Source of the DNA: JAPLDB01 sp038230515
GTDB taxonomy: Bacteria > Bacteroidota > Bacteroidia > AKYH767-A > 2013-40CM-41-45
DNA length: 64,000 bases
Direction of reading: 5' to 3'
NCBI GenBank assembly: GCA_038230515.1
Contig: JBBRND010000003.1
Span: 62,001 to 126,000, forward strand
Made by a program: the position numbers and the translations under genes. This document shows, piece after piece, positions 42,066 through 51,225 of the stretch. The first letter of the stretch is position 1, and each line of letters begins with the position of its first letter. The notes beneath the pieces were generated by a model, which made no database searches, had not been told where the DNA came from, and saw only the letters and a program-made list of their open reading frames with translations.

Positions 42066-43205
42066 ATGCAGTTTGAACTGAGCGAAGAGCATTTAATGAT
42101 TCAGAAAGCCGCCCGCGATTTTGCGCAGAACGAATTAAAGCCGGGCGTAATAGAACGCGATGACCACCAGAAATTTCCAACAGAGCAGATAAAAAAATTA
42201 GGCGAACTCGGTTTTCTAGGCATGATGGTGTCGCAGAAATATGGCGGAAGCGGACTGGATACTATTAGCTACGTGCTGGCAATGGAAGAAATTTCGAAAG
42301 TAGATGCATCAGCCAGCGTTGTGATGAGCGTGAACAATTCACTCGTGTGCTGGGGGCTTGAAACCTTCGGCAACGAAGAGCAGAAACAAAAATACCTCGT
42401 TCCCCTTGCAAAAGGAGAAGTGATAGGTGCCTTTTGCCTGAGCGAACCCGAAGCCGGCAGCGATGCTACTTCGCAACATACCAATGCGTTTGATTCAGGC
42501 GATCATTACATTTTGAACGGTACAAAAAATTGGATCACCAACGGAAGCACTGCTTCCACTTACCTAGTGATGGCGCAAACCTATCCCGAAAAAAAATCGA
42601 AAGGCATCAATGCATTTATTGTAGAGAAAGGTATGCCGGGATTTACCGTTGGTCCAAAAGAAAATAAATTAGGAATACGCGGAAGCGATACGCACTCGCT
42701 AATGTTTAGTGATGTGAAAGTTCCGAAAGCAAACCGCATCGGAGAAGATGGCTTCGGATTTAAGTTCGCCATGAAAACATTAACCGGAGGAAGAATAGGA
42801 ATTGCATCGCAGGCGCTTGGCATTGCATCGGGCGCGTATGAACTTGCGCTTGCTTATTCGAAAGAACGTAAAGCATTCGGTAAAACAATAAGTCAGCACC
42901 AGGCAATACAATTCAAACTTGCCGATATGGCAACAGAAATTGACGCTGCACGATTGATGTGTTTAAAAGCAGCTTGGCTCAAAGATCAGAAAGAGGATTA
43001 CGGGCTGGCTGCTTCCATGGCAAAACTTTTTTCTTCGCGCGTAGCGATGGAAACTACCGTAGAAGCCGTGCAGATACATGGCGGATACGGTTACGTAAAA
43101 GATTTTCACGTAGAACGATTGATGCGCGATGCAAAGATCACGCAGATTTACGAGGGCACTTCTGAAGTTCAGAAGATTGTGATATCGCGTGCGCTGCTTG
43201 CGTAA
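42066..43205 (+). CDS. Acyl-CoA dehydrogenase
   Basis: A FAD enzyme of beta-oxidation or branched-chain amino acid breakdown. The 379 residues start MQFELSEEHLMIQKAARDF. FAD/substrate segments are GAFCLSEPEAGSD and NWITNG. The catalytic Glu lies in ITQIYEGTSEVQKIVISR, as in short-chain acyl-CoA dehydrogenases. No other fatty acid oxidation gene adjoins it. It ends 24 bp before the polysaccharide export gene. Confidence 0.95.
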   Translation: MQFELSEEHLMIQKAARDFAQNELKPGVIERDDHQKFPTEQIKKLGELGFLGMMVSQKYGGSGLDTISYVLAMEEISKVDASASVVMSVNNSLVCWGLETFGNEEQKQKYLVPLAKGEVIGAFCLSEPEAGSDATSQHTNAFDSGDHYILNGTKNWITNGSTASTYLVMAQTYPEKKSKGINAFIVEKGMPGFTVGPKENKLGIRGSDTHSLMFSDVKVPKANRIGEDGFGFKFAMKTLTGGRIGIASQALGIASGAYELALAYSKERKAFGKTISQHQAIQFKLADMATEIDAARLMCLKAAWLKDQKEDYGLAASMAKLFSSRVAMETTVEAVQIHGGYGYVKDFHVERLMRDAKITQIYEGTSEVQKIVISRALLA

Positions 43206-43229
43206 AAAATAATTGAGTTGAAAATTGAA

Positions 43230-43991
43230 ATGATGAAATTCAAAAAAATTATTGCGCTGATATTTATACTGATCGGAATCAGTGCCTGCACTCCGCAAAA
43301 AAAACTCGTGTACTTTCAGGGACAGATTCCTTCATTGAAAGATAATTCATCCTGGAAGTTAAAAATTTATCCCGGAGATATTTTATCTCTCTCTGTTTTT
43401 ACCATCAACTCAGAAGCATTTCCATTTCTTGTGCAGCCCGGAGCCACACCCATGAGCGATAACCGTTCCCCTTACGAGCGCGGCTATGTAATTTCTGAAA
43501 AAGGAGAATTGAAAATGCCATTGATCGGCAGCGTAAACCTGAACGGACTCACCATACAGGAAGCCACCGATCTTTTAGAATCAAAATTTGTAGTGTACAT
43601 GCAAGACCCGATTGTAACAATCCGGAAATTAAATTTCAAAGTAACTGTACTTGGCGAAGTAAACAAACCAGGCACGTACAGCATCTTCAATGAAAAAGCA
43701 TCGCTGCCAGAAGTACTCGGTCTTGCAGGCGACTTAACAGGTTTTGGAAATCGCATGAATGTAAAAATTATCCGCGAAGAAAATAACGACTCTAAACAAT
43801 TCAACGTTGACCTCACATCAGCAAAAGCACTTTCTGCTGAAACTTATTTTCTGCACCCTGATGACATTATCTATATAGAGCCCACGCGCAAGCGCGCATT
43901 TCAGAACGTGAGCCCAGCTGTTACAGTTTTCGCTTCCATTATCACAACAGCTGTTTTAGTATTCACATTTATAGTTACCAAAAAAAATTAA
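43230..43991 (+). CDS. Polysaccharide export outer-membrane lipoprotein (Wza-like)
   Basis: The 253-residue protein has a lipoprotein signal (LIGISAC) then a Poly_export domain (IYPGDILSLSVF, about 55) and a SLBB domain (VTVLGEVNKPGTYSIFNE, about 145-200). Unlike E. coli Wza it has a C-terminal hydrophobic helix (ASIITTAVLVFTFIV), typical of the Bacteroidota form. TTG 43218 is also possible. Its stop overlaps the start of the Wzc-like gene (TAATG), so the pair is coupled. Confidence 0.9.
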   Translation: MMKFKKIIALIFILIGISACTPQKKLVYFQGQIPSLKDNSSWKLKIYPGDILSLSVFTINSEAFPFLVQPGATPMSDNRSPYERGYVISEKGELKMPLIGSVNLNGLTIQEATDLLESKFVVYMQDPIVTIRKLNFKVTVLGEVNKPGTYSIFNEKASLPEVLGLAGDLTGFGNRMNVKIIREENNDSKQFNVDLTSAKALSAETYFLHPDDIIYIEPTRKRAFQNVSPAVTVFASIITTAVLVFTFIVTKKN

Positions 43992-46378
43992 TGAAAAACG
44001 AAGTAATCATCAATAAAAAAAATGATGATGAGATAGACCTGCGTCAATTGTTCATGAATATTCGCAGGAAGTGGCATTATTTTTTTATCTCTTTCATTTT
44101 TTTCGGAGCGGCTGCATTCTGTTATATCAAATTCACGCTGCCAATTTATGAAGCAAGCAGCACTGTGCTGGTGAAGGATTCAAAAACCTCTTCCAAGAAT
44201 ATTGAGGACTTCATGTCAGGAGATATTTTCGGGAATCAGAAGAATATTGCTACTGAGATGGGCATCCTTCAGTCGCGTTCGGTACTCGAAGAAACAATCA
44301 AGGAACTTAATCTCGGAGTAAGCTATTATAGCAAAGGAACTTTTTTCAAGGAACCACTTTATAAAAATAATCCGTTCAATGTCAACCCGCTCTTTGTGGC
44401 AAATGGTGTCTATGGTCAGATTTTTGAAATCAACACTATTGATTCTACCAGGTTTACAATCGAAACAGAGATTGACAACACTACTATTCATAATTTCAAA
44501 TACAATAAAACTCATCGCTTCGGAGAAGAAATCCGCACTTCTAACTTTGCGATGAGCATTGATAAAAACGAGCCCGAATTTTCAACGCGAGTTGATGGAG
44601 AATATTATTTTATTATAAATTCGACCAATTCTCTTGTCAATTATTATAAAGATGAAAAACTGAAAGTGAACCCTCTCAATAAGGATGCAACGATCGTTAC
44701 ACTAAGCGTGGAAGACAATGTAAAAGAACGTGCAGAGGATTTTTTAAACAAACTTGGAGAGGTGTACATTAATCGGGACGTACGGGACAAAGCAGCTGTA
44801 GCCGGACTGACTCTAAAATTTGTTGATGAGCAACTTGCAGATATCAGCAAAGCGCTTGGAAGCATTGAAGAAGATTTACAAAACTTTAAAGAACAAAAAG
44901 GAACAGTAGATCTCAGTGCCGAGTCGCAGGCGTATCTGGAGCGCCTTACCAATATTGATGAAGATCGTGCTAAGGCAGAGATTGATCTCAAGTCACTCGA
45001 TTATCTTTATGATTATGTAACTTCCAATAAAGATTTTGCTAATCTGGCTCCAAGTTCCCTCGGCACACCCGATCCGCTTCTAGTAGATCTTATTCAAGAA
45101 CTTCAAACGTTGCAAAGCAAACGCAAAGCGCTTCGTTATGGAACCAGTGATGCAAATCCCGCAGTAAGAGAAGTGGACGAACAAATTGCTTCCACAAAAA
45201 ACTCGTTAGTAGAAAACATTCAAAGTATTCGCAACCGCGTAAAAGTAACCTTACAAGGAATCATAAAACAATTAGGAGAAAGCGAAGCACAGATTAAAAA
45301 AGTTCCTCGCATTGAACGAGAGTTACTGGGCATTCAGCGAAACTTCAGCGTGAACGAAAACATTTATTTATATCTGCTTCAGAAAAAAGCCGAAACAGGT
45401 ATTGCAAAAGCAACTGCCGTGAGCGATAACAAGGTTCTCGATCTTGCCAGCGTAAATGAAAAACCTGTTATTCCGAATAAGAAATCAGTCGCCATCGTGA
45501 CCTGCATGCTTATTTTTGTTGTTCCATTGTTCATCATCTTGCTTCAAGGATTTATTCAGAACACCATTAGCAGTCGCGATGACATTGAAAAGTTGACAAA
45601 GATTCCAATCATCGGAATTGTTGGGCACATGACAACCGGGAACCGCATGGCTGTGGCAAACAAACCGAAGAGTTCTATTGCCGAAGCATTTAGAAGCATT
45701 CGAGCAAACCTGATGTATTTCGGATTATCGGAAGCGAAAAAAGTAGTGCTCATCACAAGCAACGTTGGCGGAGAAGGAAAATCTTTCAGCACACTCAATC
45801 TTGCATCGGTACTTGCGCTCCAGCATTACAAAGTAATTATTGTAGGCATGGATTTACGGAAGCCGCAATTGGTTAACGATCTCGGAGTAAATAACGATAA
45901 AGGAGTCAGCAATTACTTGATCGGTGTAGTTACCCTGAATGAAGTAATTCAAAAAACTTCTGTCGAAAATCTTGACATCATTGCAAGCGGACCGGTTCCT
46001 CCAAATCCCGCTGAACTTCTTGCGAAAAGGGAAACCGTGGAGTTGCTGAATAAGCTTAAAGAGATGTACGACTATGTTATCATTGATACACCTCCTGTTG
46101 GAATCGTGAGCGATGCGATGATGATGATGAACCTCGCAGACATCAATGTATTTATTCTTCGCGAAAATTATTCACGTAAGGATTACATTAAAACCATTAA
46201 TGATCTTTATGCTCAGGACAAAGTGAAAAACATTTGTATCCTTCTCAATGATACCGGCACACATCTTAAATATGGATATGGCTACGGATATAGCTATGGT
46301 TATGGCGGATATGGGTATTATGACGAGGATCGTAAAAAGAGAAACTGGTTTTCCAGGTTGAGAAAAGAGAAAGCATAA
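43991..46378 (+). CDS. Polysaccharide co-polymerase and tyrosine autokinase (Wzc-like)
   Basis: The 795-residue protein has two membrane helices framing a periplasmic Wzz domain with coiled coils (about 30-500), and a cytosolic bacterial tyrosine kinase domain. Kinase motifs: Walker A SNVGGEGKSFS (about 598), Walker A' VGMDLRKPQ (about 624) and Walker B YVIIDTPPVG (about 698). The C-terminus carries a Tyr cluster (KYGYGYGYSYGYGGYGYYDE), the autophosphorylation tail. It regulates chain length and export together with the Wza-like lipoprotein upstream. Confidence 0.94.
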   Translation: MKNEVIINKKNDDEIDLRQLFMNIRRKWHYFFISFIFFGAAAFCYIKFTLPIYEASSTVLVKDSKTSSKNIEDFMSGDIFGNQKNIATEMGILQSRSVLEETIKELNLGVSYYSKGTFFKEPLYKNNPFNVNPLFVANGVYGQIFEINTIDSTRFTIETEIDNTTIHNFKYNKTHRFGEEIRTSNFAMSIDKNEPEFSTRVDGEYYFIINSTNSLVNYYKDEKLKVNPLNKDATIVTLSVEDNVKERAEDFLNKLGEVYINRDVRDKAAVAGLTLKFVDEQLADISKALGSIEEDLQNFKEQKGTVDLSAESQAYLERLTNIDEDRAKAEIDLKSLDYLYDYVTSNKDFANLAPSSLGTPDPLLVDLIQELQTLQSKRKALRYGTSDANPAVREVDEQIASTKNSLVENIQSIRNRVKVTLQGIIKQLGESEAQIKKVPRIERELLGIQRNFSVNENIYLYLLQKKAETGIAKATAVSDNKVLDLASVNEKPVIPNKKSVAIVTCMLIFVVPLFIILLQGFIQNTISSRDDIEKLTKIPIIGIVGHMTTGNRMAVANKPKSSIAEAFRSIRANLMYFGLSEAKKVVLITSNVGGEGKSFSTLNLASVLALQHYKVIIVGMDLRKPQLVNDLGVNNDKGVSNYLIGVVTLNEVIQKTSVENLDIIASGPVPPNPAELLAKRETVELLNKLKEMYDYVIIDTPPVGIVSDAMMMMNLADINVFILRENYSRKDYIKTINDLYAQDKVKNICILLNDTGTHLKYGYGYGYSYGYGGYGYYDEDRKKRNWFSRLRKEKA

Positions 46379-46382
46379 AATC

Positions 46383-47681
46383 TTATATGCTTTCCATTAC
46401 TTTTTCCATTTGACTGCTGCGTGAACCCTTTATTAAAATTGTTGCTTCGGAAATTTTTTGCGTTTTCGCCCACAGTGCTGCATCAGTAGATGTAGGAAAA
46501 TACTCAGCAATGAGTATCGGTGACAGTTCGAAAAACTTTTTTCCGACCAAAATTATTTTCTCGAAATAGAATTGGCGCAATAATTCGATGATGTTCTGAT
46601 GCTCTTTTCTGCTTTCATCCCCAAGTTCTGCCATCTCACCTAAAAAAACAATTTTGTGTTTTCCTTCCATGATTGAAAAATTTTTTAGCGCTGCTTCCAT
46701 GCTTGCAGGATTAGCATTGTAAGCATCAAGAAGAATAAAGTTAGTTCCGCGTTGAACAATCTGGGAACGCGAATTATCAGGAACATATTCTTCAATTGCC
46801 TGATTAATTTTCGCAGCCTCAATTCCAAAATAATTTCCGATGCAAACAGCAGCTAGAATATTTTCGAAGTTGTAATCGCCAATGAGCTGCGATGAAATAA
46901 TCCGAATCAGTTTTTTTGTTTTCCATTCAACTTTCAGAAATGGGAATGTTGAAACAAGTTTACCGCTGCAATCAAAGGATTCATCCGTTCCATAAACAAT
47001 TCTGTTTTTTACATTTCTGCTCTTAATCATTTCCATCAGCAAAGCATTGTCTCCATTCACAAATGTCAAGCCATGATGAGAAGAAAGAAATTCATAAAGT
47101 TCTCCTTTGCCTTTCTTCACACCTTCCAATCCGCCAAAGCCCTCCAGGTGCGCTTTTCCCACGTTGCTGATGATTCCGTAATCAGGCATGGCAATGGCAC
47201 AAAGCTTTTCAATTTCTTTCTGATGATTGGCACCCATTTCAACAACAAGCATTTCAATTTCAACAGGTGCCGATAAAATGGTAAGCGGAACTCCGATATG
47301 ATTGTTGAAATTTCCTTTTGTGAAATGCGTCCGATTTTTTTTTGCAAGCACACGGCTGATTAACTCCTTAGTAGTAGTTTTTCCGTTGCTGCCCGTAATC
47401 GCGATAACCGGACACCTCAATTGCCTACGATGATAATTTGCAAGTTGCTGAAGCGTATTTAAGGCATCATCAACTAAAATAAAACGATCATCTTTCTTAA
47501 ATGCGGCTTCATCAATCACAACATACGATGCCCCCTTATTTAATGCTTCTTCAGCAAAAGTATTTGCATTGAAGTTTGCACCTTTCAATGCAAAAAAAAT
47601 ACCATCCTCCTGAATGCTGCGTGTGTCAGTGCAAACAGTGGGATGTTCTTTGTAAATGGAATAGAGTTCTTCGATATTCAT
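46383..47681 (-). CDS. murF: UDP-MurNAc-tripeptide--D-Ala-D-Ala ligase
   Basis: MurF adds D-Ala-D-Ala in peptidoglycan precursor synthesis. The 432 residues show an N-terminal Mur ligase domain, ATP loop ITGSNGKTTTKEL (about 97), the conserved VEMGANHQKEIE, and LLDAYNANPASMEAAL in the central/C-terminal region. It ends four bp from the end of the convergent Wzc-like gene with no terminator between them. Confidence 0.96.
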   Translation of the reverse strand: MNIEELYSIYKEHPTVCTDTRSIQEDGIFFALKGANFNANTFAEEALNKGASYVVIDEAAFKKDDRFILVDDALNTLQQLANYHRRQLRCPVIAITGSNGKTTTKELISRVLAKKNRTHFTKGNFNNHIGVPLTILSAPVEIEMLVVEMGANHQKEIEKLCAIAMPDYGIISNVGKAHLEGFGGLEGVKKGKGELYEFLSSHHGLTFVNGDNALLMEMIKSRNVKNRIVYGTDESFDCSGKLVSTFPFLKVEWKTKKLIRIISSQLIGDYNFENILAAVCIGNYFGIEAAKINQAIEEYVPDNSRSQIVQRGTNFILLDAYNANPASMEAALKNFSIMEGKHKIVFLGEMAELGDESRKEHQNIIELLRQFYFEKIILVGKKFFELSPILIAEYFPTSTDAALWAKTQKISEATILIKGSRSSQMEKVMESI

Positions 47682-47728
47682 TTCAAATTGTTGGTGATGC
47701 AGCTGAAATACGAGTTTGATTTCTCAAA

Positions 47729-48634
47729 TCAAAAGAATTCATACTCATATCGTGTCTCAAAATGCTTATCCCTACCTCCCCTGCTTGTATCCATTTCATA
47801 GGTTTGCTCACGAATAATATTTCCCGCTTCATCATACTCATACATATTTTTTCTCAGCAACATTCCGTTGCCATCAAATAATTCCTGCATGATGCAGCGA
47901 CCTTGATCATCGTACTGATAGCGCACTGTCTTCGAATAAAAATCTTTGTATTGCCGTTCAAGCACATTTCCTTTTTCATCAAATGTAGAAATCACACTTG
48001 AGATTAGTTTCCCTTCAGGAGTTGTTTGCGCAGAGGAAATTTCTTTTCCCGTTTCATTAAACTTTGCAAGCGTTCTGCTTATAAGTTTATTTTCTCCTTC
48101 ATACTCGCATTGCTCAATGGTTTTATCATCGCGTTGAGAAAAGGTTGTGCGTTGTTCAATTATGTTCTCCGAATTGGTTGTTACCTGCTCGGTTAATCCG
48201 CCCTTATCATCGTAGCTGAATGAATCTTTCGAAATAAATGTTCCTTCCTCGTCAAAATTTTTCCGCTCAATGGGATCGCCTTTTTCGTTGTAAACATATT
48301 CCGTATGCTCTCCGGAATCGCTGCCGTAATATTTTGTTTCTACCAAAAGTTTTCCTGCATCATCGCGTTTCAGAATTCTTTTTTCAGTAAAGTTTTCCAC
48401 CGCATACAGCAGCGCATGTTCAAGAAGCTTTCCTGCTGACGTGTAGCAATAAGAATTCCTCTCTTCCAGTTCTCCATCGGCATCATATTTTTCCTCGAGC
48501 AGTGTGTTGCTGTTTTCATCCAGATCAATATTCGATTCCAGATGTTCTTCTTCGGCTATCTCCTGAGTGTTCGAAAAATTGAAAGTTTTAAAGTAGCGGT
48601 TGTAGCGCTTGATGTTTTTTATTTTCTGGGGCAT
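47729..48634 (-). CDS. YD-repeat-like protein of unknown function
   Basis: The 301-residue protein has no signal peptide and consists of about ten degenerate repeats of the form YxYDDxGxxxExxxF (for example FSYDDKGGLTEQV, YQYDDQGRCIMQEL, YEYDEAGNIIREQ). These resemble MORN/YD repeats of RHS proteins, forming a beta strip. It is highly acidic. No RHS core is present, so it is not a toxin. Function unknown. Array 4 lies directly upstream. Confidence 0.75.
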   Translation of the reverse strand: MPQKIKNIKRYNRYFKTFNFSNTQEIAEEEHLESNIDLDENSNTLLEEKYDADGELEERNSYCYTSAGKLLEHALLYAVENFTEKRILKRDDAGKLLVETKYYGSDSGEHTEYVYNEKGDPIERKNFDEEGTFISKDSFSYDDKGGLTEQVTTNSENIIEQRTTFSQRDDKTIEQCEYEGENKLISRTLAKFNETGKEISSAQTTPEGKLISSVISTFDEKGNVLERQYKDFYSKTVRYQYDDQGRCIMQELFDGNGMLLRKNMYEYDEAGNIIREQTYEMDTSRGGRDKHFETRYEYEFF

Positions 48635-48784
48635 ACACTATTAATAATGGATTTGGTGGCAATATTATTAAAAAAAAAAAAGAGAATAGGAGGGTTGTTT
48701 CCACAGCCGTCTTTGAGGGGCGGTTGAGAAGCAAAAATTAGCTATGCTTGCAACAAACCCTCTAAAAATGAAAATTTCGAAGAA

Positions 48785-48952
48785 ATGAATTGTTCTCGAA
48801 GGTCTGAGAATGATTCTCAAAGGTTCGAGAATCATTCTCAAAGGAGTGAGAATCGTTTTGGAAGGTTCGAGAACCACTCTCCAAGGGGTGAGAATGATTT
48901 TGGAGGGTTGGAGAATCGTTCTCAAGTGGGAGAGAACCATTTTCGAAGGATG
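48785..48952. repeat. 21-bp-period intergenic array 4 (core GAGAATnATTCTC)
   Basis: Eight units begin at 48785, 48806, 48827, 48848, 48869, 48890, 48911 and 48932, exactly 21 bp apart. Each has a 13-bp near-perfect palindrome GAGAATCATTCTC (or GAGAATGATTCTC, GAGAACCACTCTC) and an 8-bp spacer such as AAAGGTTC or AAAGGAGT. It lies between two genes in tandem on the minus strand, ending five bp before the stop of the NtrC-like gene. Reading frames with 7-residue repeats cross it on both strands and are not called. Confidence 0.92.
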
Positions 48953-48957
48953 TAAAT

Positions 48958-50124
48958 TTATGATTCGCTCCGGCTTGTGTACATTTTTACATCCTTATCT
49001 GTAATTTTTTTGTCAGAAAGAATAACCAATCTCTCAACTACATTTCTGAGCTCGCGTATGTTGCCGGTCCAGTTTATTTTCTGAAGTTCTTTTATCGCTT
49101 CGGTAGAAAATGTTTTTATGGTCATACCGTAATCCTCACAAATTTCTTTTAGAAAATGTTCAGCAAGCAATGGAATGTCGGACGCACGCTCGTTCAGCGA
49201 AGGCACTGCAATTACAATTACGCTTAATCTGTGATACAAATCCTCGCGAAAATTTCCGGCAGCAATTTCTCTCATCAAATCTTTATTTGTTGCAGCTACC
49301 ACGCGGGGCGAAACAGAAATTTCTTTCTCTCCCCCTACCCTTGTAATTTTATTTTCCTGAAGCGCACGAAGAACTTTTGCCTGTGCGCTCAAACTCATGT
49401 CGCCAATCTCATCAAGGAAAAGTGTACCGCCATTTGCCTGTTCAAATTTTCCGATGCGTTGTTTGATGGCAGAAGTAAACGCGCCTTTCTCATGCCCGAA
49501 CAATTCGCTTTCGATAAGTTCAGAAGGAATAGCAGCGCAATTCACTTCAACCAGCGATGCGGACGCGCGATTACTTTTTTCGTGAATCCATCGCGCCACT
49601 AACTCTTTCCCGGTACCATTGCTTCCAGTTATCAGAACGCGTGCATCAGTGGGAGCTACACGCTCAATCATCTCTTTGATTTTTTTGATCGAAGCATCTT
49701 CCCCAACCATTTCTCTGGTCTTAAAGATTTTTTTCCTTAGCACTTTTGTTTCCTGCACCAACGAGTTCCGGTCAATAGCATTGCGAACAGTTACAAGAAG
49801 ACGATTGAGATCAGGCGGCTTGCTGATGAAATCGTATGCGCCTTTTTTAATTGCATCAACGGCATTGTCAATCGTCCCGTGTCCGCTGATCATTACAATA
49901 GGCGCTTCAACATTCATCTCAATAAGTTTGTTGAGGACTTCCATGCCGTCCATCTTCGGCATCTTAATATCGCAAAGAATTACATCAAAGTTTCCGCTCT
50001 CTGCTTTCTTCAAACCTTCTGCGCCATCAGCCGCTTCATCCACTTCAAATTTTTCATACAACAAAATTTCCTTCAGCGTGTTGCGGATCGCTTTTTCATC
50101 GTCAATAATTAAAATCTTTGGCAT
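48958..50124 (-). CDS. Sigma-54-type response regulator without HTH domain
   Basis: The 388-residue protein has a receiver domain (about 1-120, Asp in ILCDIKMPKMDG) and a sigma-54 AAA+ domain (about 143-370): Walker A ITGSNGTGKELVA, loop FGHEKGAFTSA, Walker B GGTLFLDEIGDMS and arginine finger FREDLYHRLSVI. The usual GAFTGA loop reads GAFTSA. The Fis-type HTH is missing; the protein ends 20 residues after the AAA lid. Bacteroidota have such forms, which may act without specific DNA sites. No kinase gene adjoins it. Confidence 0.92.
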   Translation of the reverse strand: MPKILIIDDEKAIRNTLKEILLYEKFEVDEAADGAEGLKKAESGNFDVILCDIKMPKMDGMEVLNKLIEMNVEAPIVMISGHGTIDNAVDAIKKGAYDFISKPPDLNRLLVTVRNAIDRNSLVQETKVLRKKIFKTREMVGEDASIKKIKEMIERVAPTDARVLITGSNGTGKELVARWIHEKSNRASASLVEVNCAAIPSELIESELFGHEKGAFTSAIKQRIGKFEQANGGTLFLDEIGDMSLSAQAKVLRALQENKITRVGGEKEISVSPRVVAATNKDLMREIAAGNFREDLYHRLSVIVIAVPSLNERASDIPLLAEHFLKEICEDYGMTIKTFSTEAIKELQKINWTGNIRELRNVVERLVILSDKKITDKDVKMYTSRSES

Positions 50125-50199
50125 AATTTATTTGGATTTACTCTATTAAATAAAGAACCGGTACGAATATACGAATACATGAATACCTCTCCTTTGGTT

Positions 50200-51129
50200 T
50201 TATTTCTTGTGTATTATTTCCCACAGTGCTCCTTCTTTAAGTGCATACTTTGAAAGAATCATTTCCTTCAGATTATATTTTTTCAAAATATAATTTGTGC
50301 ATATGCTTGAGAGTACAATCATATCCCCGCGCATTTCTATCAGCCCTTTCATTTTCATCCGTTATGGAGTGGTTGACTTGAGTATGATTTCATGAAGTCA
50401 GAAATATTCTGGGAGATCAAATTGCAGCGCGCTCACATTTTTCAAAACATCTCTTTTGCGAAACTTCCATCCTATAATTTCCGCAAGTGTATCAAAGGAG
50501 CCGGAAGAACCGATCAATGAATCGACAGGATATTTTTTCAGTGTAAGATTAAGTGGAGATACTATTTTCTCTAGAAACAATTCCATTTTTTTTATCTCCG
50601 TAGAAGTAATCGGATCGGATGGTTTAAAAATTTCAAGCAATCTAGATGCTCCAATGTTGAAACTCCCTTTCCAAAAGGTTTCATTTTTGTTTGCAATGAC
50701 AAACTCCGTACTCCCTCCACCAATGTCCATAATGAGTTGCTTCTTCTTTGTCATCCTCACGCATTGACGTACTCCGTAGCAAATCAACTCTGCCTTTTTC
50801 TCACCCGAAATCACCTTTATTTTTATTCCAGTTTCTGCGAGAACACTTTTTACAAATTCTTTTCCGTTTGTTGCACTTCGGATGGCTGAAGTGGCAAAAG
50901 CAAAAATGCCTTCCGGTTTGTGTTCGAAAATAATTTGCGAGTAATGTTTCAGTGCTTTGATGCCCCGTTCAAATGGAATCGCTGCAATAAAATTCTTCTG
51001 AATAGCCCCTTCGCCAAGCTTAACGATCACCTTCGACTTGAAAATCTTTGTGTACGATTTATCCTGCTTCACATCAACAATGAGAAGGTGAAAAGTGTTT
51101 GTGCCAAGCTCGAGAATCGCAAGCTTCAT
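50200..51129 (-). pseudogene. Ppx/GppA phosphatase broken by two in-frame stop codons
   Basis: Family enzymes hydrolyse polyphosphate or pppGpp. The first 243 codons are intact (LAILELGTNTFHLLIVDV, IMDIGGGSTEFVIA). A TGA at 50398-50400 follows LPEYF, then LHEIILKSTTP, a TAA at 50362-50364, then RMKMKGLIEMRGDMIV, ICTNYILKKYN and KEGALWEIIHKK to a stop at 50200. All parts are in one frame. The total (309 codons) equals a full-length family member, and the part after the stops is the conserved C-terminal region. Hence it is a recent pseudogene, or a truncated protein of 243 residues. Confidence 0.8.
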
Positions 51130-51225
51130 AGGTAAGTAGTTGTTCCGGATAAAACTGGAACGTTAGAATGATGGAATATTGGAAAAGCTAGTTTATCACC
51201 ATTCCAATTTTCCATTATTCCATTC

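Noticed and set aside
48668..49004. CRISPR array at the GAGAATnATTCTC repeats
   Set aside because: The repeats (13 bp) and spacers (8 bp) are far too short, spacers are similar to each other and no cas gene is nearby.
50200..50400. Selenocysteine or other recoding at the TGA in ppx
   Set aside because: A second stop (TAA) lies 36 bp downstream, family members have no Cys at this place, and no SECIS-like hairpin stands out.
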